From the NCBI GenBank assembly GCA_964019425.1, contig OZ025835.1, positions 682,001-746,000 on the forward strand: DNA of 64,000 bases, written 5' to 3'. Source of the stretch: Flectonema sp. DT1601. Its lineage: Eukaryota > Euglenozoa > Diplonemea > Diplonemida > Diplonemidae. This document shows positions 29,149 through 38,962 of the stretch, piece after piece (position 1 is the stretch's first letter; every line of letters starts with the position of its first letter). The notes under the pieces are model-generated. The model ran no database searches and was not told the origin of the DNA. It saw nothing but the letters and a program-made list of their open reading frames with translations. Made by a program: the position numbers and the translations under genes.

Positions 29149-31256
29149 GTAATGAATTAAATATTAATTGTCGGAGAATAACACAAGAAGGCTATACTTA
29201 TGAATGGTGTAGCGGAGTGAGCGTAAAGCAATTTCACTCATCATTGCCAGTTCTTCTTGGGATCTATGACAAAGAAGGAAGTAATGGAGTGCTGGAAAGG
29301 TACAGCGGAGGTCTAAATTGCGGAAATCAACTACTACGGTCAGCCACAGTAATTAGAAAATGTTGCAACAACAACAGGACAGATGATCAGTGTGAAACCA
29401 GCACAGTAGAAATAATGAAAGTAACTGAACCTCGAACTTGTCAATATGAGATAGAAGTTTGTGACTCAAGTTTGTGTATTAAAAAGATCAAAGAACCTTT
29501 GAGTGAAGGCAGCACTCTTTCTATAACTGAAATATATAATCTTCGCGAAGAGGCTAGAGAAATGTTTTATCATGCCTACAATGGATATATGAAACACTCA
29601 TTCCCTCAAGGAGAACTCCAACCCTTAACATGTAATGGGGGAGATTTCTCATTTTCTGAAATCCCTTGCTTAACATTAATTGATTCCCTCGATACGTTGG
29701 CTGTTTTGGGTGATTTTGATGAGTTTAAAAAATCAGTTTTACTGGTAACTGAAAACCTTAACTCTTTTAATTTGGATGTAACAGTCTCCGTATTTGAAAC
29801 AAACATAAGAGTATTAGGAGGTTTACTAAGTGCTCATATTATTGCTGTCGATAAAGAATTAATCCCAGGAGATTGGGGATACAATAATCAATTATTGACT
29901 CTTGCGACAGACTTAGGAGATAGGCTTCTTAGAGCATTTCGTGACTTAATCCCTGTGGGTACCGTACACTTGCAGAAAGGAATACCAAAAGGTGAAACAC
30001 CCGTCGCTTCAATTGCAGGTGCGGGTTCCCTCTCTTTGGAGTTGACTGTATTATCACTTCTTACTGGAGATGGTAAATATATGAGAGCCGGTGCTCATAG
30101 CTCTGCTGCTATCTATTCAGCAAGAAGCCCATTGAATATGGTTGGAAAACATATCGACTCTGAGACTCATGAATGGATTGAAACAGGAGCGGGTATTGGT
30201 GTGAACGCTGACTCATACTACGAATATTTATTAAAGATGTCAATACTGGTTGATGATGATAATTCTTGGATAATGTTTGAAGATCTCTACGAGTCAGTAA
30301 TGACATATATCTCAAGTGGTGATTACTATCCAGATGTTTCAATGCAAACAGGTACTCAGATATCAAAAGACGTCGAAGGGCTGTTAGCATTCTGGCCGGG
30401 TCTTCAAACTCTCATTGGTGACTTATCACCAGCATCAAAAACACTAAATTCATTAATGGATATTTGGAGGCAGTTTGGTTCTCTACCAGAACTTGTCGAT
30501 TTTAAAGAAAGAACTTTTGGTAAAGTTGACATTGAACAAACTTACTTACTTCGACCAGAACTAATCGAATCACTGATGTACATGAGACACGCTACTAGTG
30601 ATAACTCGTGGCTTCTCGCTGGTCGTCAAATATTAAATGATATAAACAAATACTCTCGAACTCAATGTGGATATGCAATTGTCGGAAAGCTGTCTACCGG
30701 ATCTCCAAAAAAGATCAATCAAATGCCTTCATTCTTTCTATCAGAAACGGCTAAATATCTTTTTTTATTATTCGACGATGCCCTCACTCCGTCTGGTAAT
30801 AAGTTCCTTAGTGCTGAAGATCCTTGGGTGTTTAGGTTTGTTAATTATTGTTTTTTTTTGATATAAAAAATAATATGTAGATTGTCTATTCATCCCAAAT
30901 GAATAATTAAATAAAACAGTACTGAAGCTCATCCCTTTCCTTTAAAAAGACTGCGTAAGATGCTGACAAGTGAAATGATCACATCGATGCCTCTCTCTGG
31001 GAGTTCAAGAATTCCGGCACTTCGAGTGAGTCCGCTCCCACCGTTGTGGGTGGAGGGATATAATCCATCTAGAAAGGTATGAAGAGATTTATTATATTGT
31101 TTTCCTTTTTTAGCTAATGACCACAACCAACAACCCAAACAGCCAAACACTGGAATTTCACCGCATTCTGGAAACCCACCAGTGGGTCAGCACATATCCT
31201 TTGATGGGTTGAACTTTGCAAACATTCTCAGCACACTTCAGAAAGAGATCACATAA
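29094..31256 (+). CDS. EDEM-type GH47 alpha-mannosidase (3 exons: 29094-30835, 30920-31076, 31143-31256)
   Basis: About 670 residues with an N-terminal signal peptide and a Cys-containing region (about 20-140) before the GH47 barrel. Landmarks: E235 in 'FETNIRVLGG', D373 in 'NADSYYEY', E489 in 'RPELIES', and the Ca2+-ligand motif 'STEAHP' (T582-E583), which appears only when the intron 30836-30919 is removed; the unspliced frame would instead end in a hydrophobic run at 30866. ER EDEM proteins trim mannose from misfolded glycoproteins for degradation; the long N-terminus and missing proline/arginine landmarks of Golgi class I enzymes favour EDEM. A second intron (31077-31142) is likely; without it the protein stops at 31082. 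Start: first in-frame ATG, 17 nt after AG at 29076-29077; an overlapping out-of-frame ATG opens at 29089. Confidence 0.85.
30836..30919 (+). other. cis-intron 1 of the GH47 gene (84 bp)
   Basis: Begins GTTTGTTAAT and ends AATAAAACAG. Removal joins codon AG|T and restores the family motif 'WVFSTEAHPFP', which is strong evidence for a real intron. The acceptor is A-rich, not pyrimidine-rich. Confidence 0.88.
31077..31142 (+). other. Probable cis-intron 2 of the GH47 gene (66 bp)
   Basis: Donor GTATGAAGAG, acceptor CAACCCAAACAG, like the end of the eL22 introns. Splicing opens a further 37 codons ending at TAA 31254-31256. An alternative acceptor (TTTTTTAG near 31113) would give a different 31-codon tail, and no splicing gives a stop at 31082. 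Confidence 0.6.
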
Positions 31257-31785
31257 ATAATAACAACCCGACCTGATCAATTGAAGCTTTTCAAGTAATG
31301 TCAACACGACTCCCGTACATGAGTGCGTCTCATCTCCGTGCGTTTCCTCAGCCTGCTGCGTTCTGTTATGATGCATTTTAGTTTAGTTATTGTCTTTCTC
31401 TCTCTCTTTTTTTTTCCTGTTTTTTTTTTTTTTTTTTTTTTTTTTGCTTTATTATTCAAAGAGAAATGATACAAAACATGTCTGTTTGTAAAAGGTTTTT
31501 TGATTTACTCTTTGTAGTGCGTAATGAAGCTTTTATTTACAAAAAAAAAAAAAAAAAAAAAACAACAAACGGAAAAAAACGAAAGGAGAGAAAGAAAACC
31601 AAAAAAAAAAAAAAAAAAAAAAAAGGAAACCAGTCAGCGGGAATGATAATTTCCATTTCTGAACACCAACTACTTCATGGAGTTGGTTTTCTTATTTTTG
31701 ATTAATTTTTTTTTTTTTTGATTAATTATTTTTGCGACTACCTCTACCCACCTCAGATGATACGAATATAACAAATTCAACATAA
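31257..31785. other. Intergenic region with long homopolymer tracts
   Basis: T26 at 31420-31445, A22 at 31541-31562 and A24 at 31601-31624 dominate. The last 45 bp hold the pyrimidine-rich acceptor (AG 31755-31756) of the next gene. No gene seen. Confidence 0.6.
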
Positions 31786-32400
31786 ATGGCCGACACCTTA
31801 GCCGAGAGAGTATGGCAACTGAAAAAAGAGAATCGAGAACTTCAAAAAGAAATTGAAGACATGATGGAGAGGGAACATCGATTAAAAGAGTTACCCATAC
31901 AGACATCAAGATCAGGTGAAGTGAAAGTAGAAACAATGATGTTGTTGGATGAGAAAAGACGACTACTTGAGATGACAATCCCCTCAGAAGAGGCGACTCA
32001 TAAAAATAAATTATCTGATTTACAATCTCTTGAGGAATCTGTAGAAGCCAGTAGATCAACTCTAAGGGAACTCCAACATCAAAATGTTAATTTAAGAAAA
32101 GGTCTTTCAACAAAAGAATCCTTACTGCGTGATATCAACAGAGATAACGACTCGAGAATGATTCAAATTCAAACTGAGAGAAGTCAACTTCTATCGACTA
32201 TTAACACAACAGAACATTCTCTTAGTCTTATCCAGGAAGAATATAATAGCTTGAAGCCAAGTGAATTAGTTCAAGATCTTGTCTCAAGTTTATCTGCATA
32301 CTCTGACCCGAATACTGTTTCACTTCAGCAGTACGAAATATTAAAAGAAGAAACTAACTCTCTTTATAATAGATTGCTGGGTCTCGGATTTAATCCCTAG
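31786..32400 (+). CDS. Coiled-coil protein, 204 aa
   Basis: Nearly the whole chain shows charged heptad-like helix from about residue 5 to 160 ('KKENRELQKEIEDMMEREHRLKEL' region onward), then a shorter helical C-terminus ending 'LLGLGFNP'. No catalytic motif, signal or membrane segment. A structural, centrosomal or flagellar coiled-coil subunit is possible but I do not recognise the family. The ATG lies 29 nt after AG at 31755-31756; a five-codon upstream frame (31757-31771) starts directly at that acceptor. A T36 tract begins 6 bp after the stop. Confidence 0.8.
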   Translation: MADTLAERVWQLKKENRELQKEIEDMMEREHRLKELPIQTSRSGEVKVETMMLLDEKRRLLEMTIPSEEATHKNKLSDLQSLEESVEASRSTLRELQHQNVNLRKGLSTKESLLRDINRDNDSRMIQIQTERSQLLSTINTTEHSLSLIQEEYNSLKPSELVQDLVSSLSAYSDPNTVSLQQYEILKEETNSLYNRLLGLGFNP

Positions 32401-32404
32401 TGAC

Positions 32405-32442
<38 letters not shown>

Positions 32443-32647
32443 GTTCACTAAAAAAGTGAAATTGAAAAAAAAAAAATCAAAAATCAAAAATCAAAAAGGT
32501 AGATAACCCATACTGTACTGTATTAGAATTGTGCGATAACAACGTCCGATTATGACGACGATGAAGAGATTATTTGCTCACTGATATTTATTTATTTATT
32601 TTTTTTTTTTTTCAGACCACCATAAAAAAAAAACCCCCCCAATAAAT

Positions 32648-33049
32648 ATGCCACAAAAAAAAAACAAGATACAAGCTAACGACTCTCGTGTGAAGAAGGC
32701 TGAAGCGGGAAAGCTAATTTATAAAATCGACTGTTCAATTCCGTACTCTGATGGCCTCGTTGATGACGACGTGTTGAAGAAGTTCCAATTATACTTGCAA
32801 GAGCATTTAAAAATAAACGGAAAGACAGGAGAGTTAGGAGATAAAGTAAAAATTACAGAAGAAAACCAACTAATCATCATCTCATGCAGCAAGGTGTTGT
32901 TTGCAAAAAGATATCTGAAATTTCTAACTCGAAAATTTCTAATGTCTGAGAAGCTGAGAGACTACTTCAGAGCAGTAGCGATAAATAAAAGAGATTATCA
33001 ACTTCGTTATTACAACATCGACCTGGGTGAGGATGACGCTGATGCATAA
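32648..33049 (+). CDS. RPL22: Ribosomal protein eL22, divergent intronless paralogue, 133 aa
   Basis: Clear eL22: 'GKLIYKIDCSIP', 'FQLYLQEHLKINGKTGELGDKV', 'FAKRYLKFLTRKFL', 'LRDYFRAVA' and 'YQLRYYNIDLGEDDADA' match the family core that binds LSU rRNA. It differs at many positions from the three array copies downstream, lacks their intron, and uses AT-rich codons. Acceptor AG at 32614-32615 follows a long T-rich run, 32 nt before ATG. It may be an old paralogue with a specialised or low-level role; an ancient retrocopy is an alternative explanation for the missing intron. Confidence 0.9.
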   Translation: MPQKKNKIQANDSRVKKAEAGKLIYKIDCSIPYSDGLVDDDVLKKFQLYLQEHLKINGKTGELGDKVKITEENQLIIISCSKVLFAKRYLKFLTRKFLMSEKLRDYFRAVAINKRDYQLRYYNIDLGEDDADA

Positions 33050-33374
33050 GAAGAGCCATCTTTCAGATTCACCCTCCCCTCGAAGTCTGAGTGTTCCGTT
33101 GAGTTTTTAATGTTTTATAGTTATTATCTGGAGATGGAATTATATATTTTTTCATTTCGTCTCTTTTCACTAAAAAAAAAAAAAAAAAAAAAAAATCACA
33201 TCCTTTTCCCCCCTTTTTGTTTTTAGTTATTTCTTTTGAGAACAGTTTTGGGGTGCCATTATTATTATTTCATTCCCAGGATATGTGATCTCTGTGGAGA
33301 GACTGTCAAACGTAAATAAAAGTGAGTAGTTTACAATAATTTAATTATTTCCCAAACAGTTCCTCGTTGCAAAG
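33050..33374. other. Intergenic spacer before eL22 copy 1
   Basis: Contains an A24 tract at 33172-33195. It ends with the acceptor CCCAAACAG (AG 33358-33359), which resembles the A-rich cis-intron ends here, so a 5'UTR cis-intron is possible for this gene. Confidence 0.5.
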
Positions 33375-33869
33375 ATGCCAAAGCAGACCCTTAAGAAGGC
33401 AAACAAGAGATCCACCCATCTCGACTCCCGCGCCAAGCGTGCCGAGCAGGGTAAGTTGATCTACAAAATCGACTGTTCGATCCCATGTTCTGATGAGTTG
33501 ATTGACGCTGAGACTATGAAGAAGTTCGAGGCCTACATCACTGAGAACTTGAAGATCAACGGAAAGACCGGACAGCTCGGAAACAAGGTGAAGATTTCCC
33601 TCAACGAGAACCAGATCCTCATCACTAAGTTCCAGGTGTGTTATTGTTATCTGTTTTTAGAATTCTTAGTAAATAAATGAAATATTTAAGAACAACCCAA
33701 AACACTAAAACAGGTCCTCTTCGCCAAGAGATACTTAAAGTACTTAACCAGAAAGTTCTTGAAGAGAGAGAAGTTGAGAGACTACTTCCGTCCAGTTTCT
33801 AACGGAAAGCACGAGTACCAGCTCAGATACTACAACATTGACTTGGGTGATGACGCCGCTGAGGAATAG
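33375..33869 (+). CDS. RPL22: Ribosomal protein eL22, array copy 1 (exons 33375-33635, 33714-33869), 138 aa
   Basis: Exon 1 encodes 87 residues to 'ITKFQ', exon 2 encodes 'VLFAKRYLKYLTRKFL...DLGDDAAEE'. The unspliced frame would stop inside the intron. eL22 sits on the large ribosomal subunit near the tunnel exit (family knowledge). Codons are GC-ending and look optimised for high expression. Exons and intron are identical by eye to copy 3 at 36965, yet the sequences before ATG and after TAG are unrelated. Confidence 0.96.
33636..33713 (+). other. cis-intron of eL22 copy 1 (78 bp)
   Basis: Phase 0, starts GTGTGTTATTG and ends AACACTAAAACAG. Identical to the intron in copy 3 (37226-37303). 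Confidence 0.93.
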
Positions 33870-34092
33870 AAACCTTTTATTAGTTTGTTTAGTAGTAATA
33901 ATAATAAGATGTTCTCTTCATGGCTATCAGTGATGTCTGAATCCCTTTTTTATAAAATATTTTATTAAACAAAAAACACTTTCACTCCCCTCAAGGATAC
34001 AAATATAGAAACCGACTTCCCTAACCTTTTATGACTAACTTAATTCTTTAATTACTTTCAATTGCTACGATACTTTTAGAGAAATTCTGTTG

Positions 34093-34182
34093 ATGAATCA
34101 AATTAAATGTTGCGAACCATTCTTCGAAAGAGCTCCGAGATCTGCCATCAGAAACCAAGAAAGGAAACCTCAACGAAGTTAA
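34093..34182 (+). other. Overlapping upstream reading frame of the helical-repeat gene (29 codons)
   Basis: First ATG after AG 34078-34079, out of frame with the start at 34107, stop TAA 34180-34182. Confidence 0.4.
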
Positions 34183-35903
34183 CTGATATGTGGGAGAAGG
34201 CGATGAGAGATTTCGTAGCATTCAACCACCTGACAAGCACTGATATAACCTGTTGTGTAATCGCCTTATCAAGAGTAAGCGCGATAAGAATTGATAAACA
34301 ATCTGTGATAACTTTAGAAGTGTTACCGCAACTATTACAACGAGCTAATTATCTAAAAGAAAAGTTTACCGGGAACCAAATAACTGAAATCTTGGGAGTC
34401 GTGAAGTTTGCTCACAAAAGAGACAGAGATTCTCTTATTGACATGTTTAAAGATAAAATTATTAATAATAAAATATCAAGCCTGCATGCTTCTCAAAGAA
34501 TAATCGGAAAATTGTCAAGAGAAGGTGTTCCAGACGAGGTGATGTTTAAGATTACTGAAAAATATTTTAACAGTCACTCAGATCGAATTCATGATTTAAT
34601 AAGAATTTTAAGTTCTTCTCAGAAAAGTAAAAATATAAAAACACACAAACACTGCATCGAATTACTTTCTTCGATAACTTCATCAAAACTATCGTCTCTC
34701 GATGAAGAAGATAAGCTCTGCGTGCTTTCTGTTTTATCGAAGTCTAGAAGTGTCCTGCCTTCTGATTATGTTTTAAAGTCCGACAACATTTCGATAAATA
34801 TCATCAAATTGGACATCCCTACTTCGGCAGGTTATCTTCCAAAACTATTCAGACAATGTAAGCAAATCCTACAAAGTGATTCACGTCATCCTACAGCTCC
34901 GTACATAAACCGTCTTTTAGAAAGAAATTATTTAACAATATCAAAAACCTTCAAAGAACTACTCGTCGGTGATGTCATTACTGTTCTCCAGTCGTATTGC
35001 AGTCAGGATGGTAAAATGCTATCAGATGAAATGGTGAAACCAGCCCTAAGAAAAGTATTTATGCACACAAGAGAGAAGGTACTTCCGCTTCCAACAGCAG
35101 CTGCGTTTGTTTCGTTCATTAATATTTGGTTGTCTCATAGTAACAGAGGAAAGGATATGGGAAATCCAAGACTACAACAACTTATTAAAAAACATTCAAA
35201 AGATTATCAACCGATAGTCACAGCAGATGATAACTTTATTAATGAAACAAGAGAACTGTCTCTTGTGGCGGATATTATTAATGATTCAAGAATACAAATA
35301 AATAGCATCATTAAAAAAACAATAAGACAACAACGAATTGATCCTTGGTTAACAAAACGAATTATAAACTTGGTCTACGTTGCTTCCCAGTTCGATTCCG
35401 GGAAACTACTATTTTGTCAAGTGATGAGTCCTTTAGTGATTCCAAAATTTACGTTTCCTAATTGGGAGATCTTATGCACCGTCGCGAGTATGAACAAGAA
35501 GAGAATGGGAAGATGGGTTCCCGACACCATTCGAATTAAAAAACAACTCTGTCTTGTAATCGATCAGTTGATTGAGAAATGTAAATACAAACCTTCGATA
35601 AAACAAATGTCAAACCTTCTGCTGGATTTAAACGGATGTACTACTGCCCTCCCTCCAAAGTTATCGTGGGAATTAACAATGCATGTTGGAACTGAATTAA
35701 ACAGACTCTCTGAAGCAGAAATATTAGTAGCTATTCGCGCTGCTGTCACTCAGACGTCAATGCGAGACGTAGTTCATATGCTGCTGCCGCATGTGATTTC
35801 TCGAACGTTGTCGAAGAAGTTCATCGATTCGATTAAAATTATTTTAATTCGTTCGGTCGTGACGGAGGAAATCAAAGAGTTCCTTAACAAGTTACCCCAA
35901 TAA
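34107..35903 (+). CDS. Helical-repeat protein, probably mitochondrial (FASTK/OPR-like?), 598 aa
   Basis: The N-terminus 'MLRTILRKSS' is basic and amphipathic like a mitochondrial presequence. The rest is a chain of leucine/isoleucine-rich helical pairs (for example 'ITEILGVVKFAHKRD', 'IHDLIRILSSSQKS', 'LWLSH...') without catalytic motifs, reminiscent of FASTK-like or OPR organelle RNA-binding proteins; no RAP domain is evident at the C-terminus. Role in organelle RNA metabolism is a guess from fold style. ATG lies 28 nt after AG at 34078-34079, but an earlier out-of-frame ATG at 34093 opens a 29-codon frame overlapping the start. The gene interrupts the eL22 array. Confidence 0.75.
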   Translation: MLRTILRKSSEICHQKPRKETSTKLTDMWEKAMRDFVAFNHLTSTDITCCVIALSRVSAIRIDKQSVITLEVLPQLLQRANYLKEKFTGNQITEILGVVKFAHKRDRDSLIDMFKDKIINNKISSLHASQRIIGKLSREGVPDEVMFKITEKYFNSHSDRIHDLIRILSSSQKSKNIKTHKHCIELLSSITSSKLSSLDEEDKLCVLSVLSKSRSVLPSDYVLKSDNISINIIKLDIPTSAGYLPKLFRQCKQILQSDSRHPTAPYINRLLERNYLTISKTFKELLVGDVITVLQSYCSQDGKMLSDEMVKPALRKVFMHTREKVLPLPTAAAFVSFINIWLSHSNRGKDMGNPRLQQLIKKHSKDYQPIVTADDNFINETRELSLVADIINDSRIQINSIIKKTIRQQRIDPWLTKRIINLVYVASQFDSGKLLFCQVMSPLVIPKFTFPNWEILCTVASMNKKRMGRWVPDTIRIKKQLCLVIDQLIEKCKYKPSIKQMSNLLLDLNGCTTALPPKLSWELTMHVGTELNRLSEAEILVAIRAAVTQTSMRDVVHMLLPHVISRTLSKKFIDSIKIILIRSVVTEEIKEFLNKLPQ

Positions 35904-36106
35904 ACTATAGGTTGATTACAATAGTGAACTCAATCTATTGTTTTTATTATTTTCGTATTCATATCTGTGGTAAGGATTGGCTGTTGGATTACTTTGTCAG
36001 GTCTTCCACCTTCGCTCGCTTGCACAACGTGCACATAGCCATTGTTTGTTCAGATCAGTGGTATTGTTTTACTTTTATTTTTTACCTCAGCCATCACATC
36101 AGAACT

Positions 36107-36681
36107 ATGCCAAAGCAGACCCTTAAGAAGGCAAACAAGAGATCCACCCATCTCGACTCTCGCGCCAAGCGTGCCGAGCAGGGTAAGTTGATCTACAAAA
36201 TCGACTGTTCGATCCCATGTTCTGATGAGTTGATTGACGCTGAGACTATGAAGAAGTTCGAGGCCTACATCACTGAGAACTTGAAGATCAACGGAAAGAC
36301 CGGACAGCTCGGAAACAAGGTGAAGATTTCCCTCAACGAGAACCAGATCCTCATCACTAAGTTCCAGGTGTGTTATTGTAGACTGTTTTTAGACTTTTCC
36401 TTTCCTTTCTTTTTTTCTCTTTTTTTGGTAATCTCAAAGACATGTTACTAACGAAAGAGGATTGTGGCGCCAACGACTTTACTTATTTAGACTTGAAGTT
36501 GAAACAAACCAAAACACTAAAACAGGTCCTCTTCGCCAAGAGATACTTAAAGTACTTAACCAGAAAGTTCTTGAAGAGAGAGAAGTTGAGAGACTACTTC
36601 CGTCCAGTTTCTAACGGAAAGCACGAGTACCAGCTCAGATACTACAACATTGACTTGGGTGATGACGCCGCTGAGGAATAG
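36107..36681 (+). CDS. RPL22: Ribosomal protein eL22, array copy 2 (exons 36107-36367, 36526-36681), 138 aa
   Basis: Protein identical to copies 1 and 3; coding DNA differs by what appears to be a single synonymous base (CTC/CTT-type change in the 'LDSR' codons). The intron is twice as long as in the other copies because its middle is different. In-frame open sequence upstream of the ATG is non-conserved and is ignored: homology to the other copies starts exactly at ATG. Acceptor AG 36089-36090 lies 16 nt upstream after a T-rich run. Confidence 0.95.
36368..36525 (+). other. cis-intron of eL22 copy 2 (158 bp) carrying a foreign middle
   Basis: Shares its first ~24 and last ~20 bases with the 78-bp introns of copies 1 and 3, but holds a pyrimidine run and a segment (36431-36512) that resembles intergenic DNA at 55088-55190. 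Confidence 0.85.
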
Positions 36682-36964
36682 AAATCTTTCTTTAGTCAGA
36701 AAGCTAGTTGGTAACGTCATGTGAGTACTCGGCAGTATCATTATCCCTTTGAACTCTTTATTGTTATTGTTTATTAGGGTGAAACTGTTCCATCCACTTG
36801 TTGGGAGGAGCTTCTCATCAACATTGTTAGCGACGTTGAATTATTATTATTTACTACTACAGGTTTACTTTGTGACGAAGGATATAAAACCTTTCTTGGA
36901 AAACTTAACAGTCTTACATTATCAATTTATTATTATTATTATTATTATTCAGTTATCTTTGAAA

Positions 36965-37459
36965 ATGCCAAAGCAGACCCTTAAGAAGGCAAACAAGAGA
37001 TCCACCCATCTCGACTCCCGCGCCAAGCGTGCCGAGCAGGGTAAGTTGATCTACAAAATCGACTGTTCGATCCCATGTTCTGATGAGTTGATTGACGCTG
37101 AGACTATGAAGAAGTTCGAGGCCTACATCACTGAGAACTTGAAGATCAACGGAAAGACCGGACAGCTCGGAAACAAGGTGAAGATTTCCCTCAACGAGAA
37201 CCAGATCCTCATCACTAAGTTCCAGGTGTGTTATTGTTATCTGTTTTTAGAATTCTTAGTAAATAAATGAAATATTTAAGAACAACCCAAAACACTAAAA
37301 CAGGTCCTCTTCGCCAAGAGATACTTAAAGTACTTAACCAGAAAGTTCTTGAAGAGAGAGAAGTTGAGAGACTACTTCCGTCCAGTTTCTAACGGAAAGC
37401 ACGAGTACCAGCTCAGATACTACAACATTGACTTGGGTGATGACGCCGCTGAGGAATAG
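36965..37459 (+). CDS. RPL22: Ribosomal protein eL22, array copy 3 (exons 36965-37225, 37304-37459), 138 aa
   Basis: Exons and 78-bp intron match copy 1 base for base by eye, although 3 kb and another gene lie between them. Acceptor AG 36951-36952 after a (TTA)n run, 12 nt before ATG. Sequence diverges from the other copies immediately outside the coding region, so a plain tandem duplication including flanks is not seen. Confidence 0.96.
37226..37303 (+). other. cis-intron of eL22 copy 3 (78 bp)
   Basis: Phase 0, GT-AG, identical to the copy 1 intron; ends with the A-rich acceptor ACTAAAACAG. Confidence 0.93.
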
Positions 37460-37702
37460 AACACTCAAATGGTAAAGATATTTTATTATAATCCTCTCGG
37501 AGGGTTTTGTTCGACATCTTACAACAGCTGATCGTTGGCAGCGATAAAAAAAACAACAAAAAAAAAAAAAAAAAAAAATGTCACTTATGTTACGCTTAGT
37601 GTGAGGGCTGTTGTATCATGATACTATCTTGGTTTTTTTTTTTTAAACCTACCGATTGTTTTATTTACTTTCAGGTGACAAACAATAATAAAATAAGTTC
37701 TA

Positions 37703-38674
37703 ATGGATGGTTCTTTGATTGAGATTCTTCTGATAGGTTTCATCGCTGTTTTATTTTTGTTTTTTTTTCCATCTGAAATACCTCCGTCTGCTAATAAACA
37801 ATTAGATTGTAGCAAAGTATTCGGTATTGGACAAGACAGACGACATAATAAAAGTAAATTAAAGGTAACCATCTTTAATCTGTATTGGTTATTTGATGGT
37901 GTTGACGATCCAGTTATATCCCCAACAAATAAACGAGGTCAGAAATATGCGACAAATCACATCAATGAAATGGGAAAAATTATTCACAAGTTAGATTCTG
38001 ATATCGTGATTTTGAGTGAAGTTGAGGACTGTACCACTGCTGGTTTATTGTTGAAGTCAATTCCTGCGAATCACAGAACGGATTACAAAATTTATTTGGT
38101 TCGAGGAACTGATCATTTTACGAATCAAAATGTTGCTTTACTCACAAAAATTGATCCGATCGCTGGGATATTCAGAGGAGTTAAAAAAGTATCAAAACAC
38201 TTTTATGCGAATTTTGACATCAATTTAGGTACCCAGAAAATGAACTTGTCAATAATTGCTGCACATCTGATTGCTCATCCAAATGACAAGAGAAGGATTG
38301 AAAAAAGAGAATCACAGGCAGCACTCCTTTCTGAATTAGGAAAGAGATTATTAAAAGGAGGTAGTGAATTAATTATAGGAGGGGATTTAAATGATTATTC
38401 AAATTCCGTATTGGACGTAAAAAATAGTATTCCAACCTCATCAGTCATGAAGATACTTTCATCTGCTGACACTCCAGAGATGTTCCAACCGTCTTCACTA
38501 CTTAGTAAACAAGATAGGTACTCACATAGGACGGGTACTCTCATTGACCATTATCTTATATCAGAAAAGTTAAAAACTTTATTAACAAACATATCTATTA
38601 ACCACAATGATGTTAAGAATGTAAAAGAAGGAGGTTCAGATCACTACCCGGTCACTATAGTATTTGAAAGGTAG
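37703..38674 (+). CDS. Membrane-anchored EEP-family nuclease/phosphodiesterase, 323 aa
   Basis: Residues 5-23 form a hydrophobic N-terminal anchor or signal. The rest is an endonuclease/exonuclease/phosphatase fold: E106 in 'LSEVED' (metal ligand), 'AAHLIAHP' strand, D228-x-N230 in 'GGDLND', D282-H283 in 'LIDHYL', and the terminal D313-H314 in 'GSDHYPV' (catalytic pair). All key residues are present, so it should be active with a divalent metal. The anchor points to an extracellular, endolysosomal or ER-lumenal enzyme acting on nucleic acid or another phosphodiester; bacterial secreted nucleases of this family are similar in style. Acceptor AG 37673-37674, 28 nt upstream. Confidence 0.85.
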   Translation: MDGSLIEILLIGFIAVLFLFFFPSEIPPSANKQLDCSKVFGIGQDRRHNKSKLKVTIFNLYWLFDGVDDPVISPTNKRGQKYATNHINEMGKIIHKLDSDIVILSEVEDCTTAGLLLKSIPANHRTDYKIYLVRGTDHFTNQNVALLTKIDPIAGIFRGVKKVSKHFYANFDINLGTQKMNLSIIAAHLIAHPNDKRRIEKRESQAALLSELGKRLLKGGSELIIGGDLNDYSNSVLDVKNSIPTSSVMKILSSADTPEMFQPSSLLSKQDRYSHRTGTLIDHYLISEKLKTLLTNISINHNDVKNVKEGGSDHYPVTIVFER

Positions 38675-38962
38675 TTTTTTTTTCTTTTTCTTTTTTTTTT
38701 TTTTTTTTTTTTCCACACCCTTCTGTAGAGTCGATTGTTGATACCGTGTGAGAACATTCTTTTTAGTTGTACCTCTGTTGGTTTCGTCTAACCAGCAAAA
38801 ATACTCATACGAAACGGAGAGAGATTCTGTGGTAATAATCTACTCTACTGTGAGAACTCTGATTAACCTTTACGATGTATTGTTGTTCTTTGGTCAGGTA
38901 CTACTATTCGTTTGCAAAATATTATTTATTTATATTATATTCACTAAAAGGGGAAGCAGGAC

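Noticed and set aside
35912-36106. In-frame extension upstream of eL22 copy 2 (and likewise 36749-36964 before copy 3)
   Set aside because: Homology among eL22 copies starts exactly at the internal ATG, just after a splice acceptor; the extensions are unrelated to each other.
37494-37520. CCTC-TCG-GAGG stem followed by T-rich DNA as a bacterial-type terminator
   Set aside because: The stem is only 4 bp and the context is eukaryotic.
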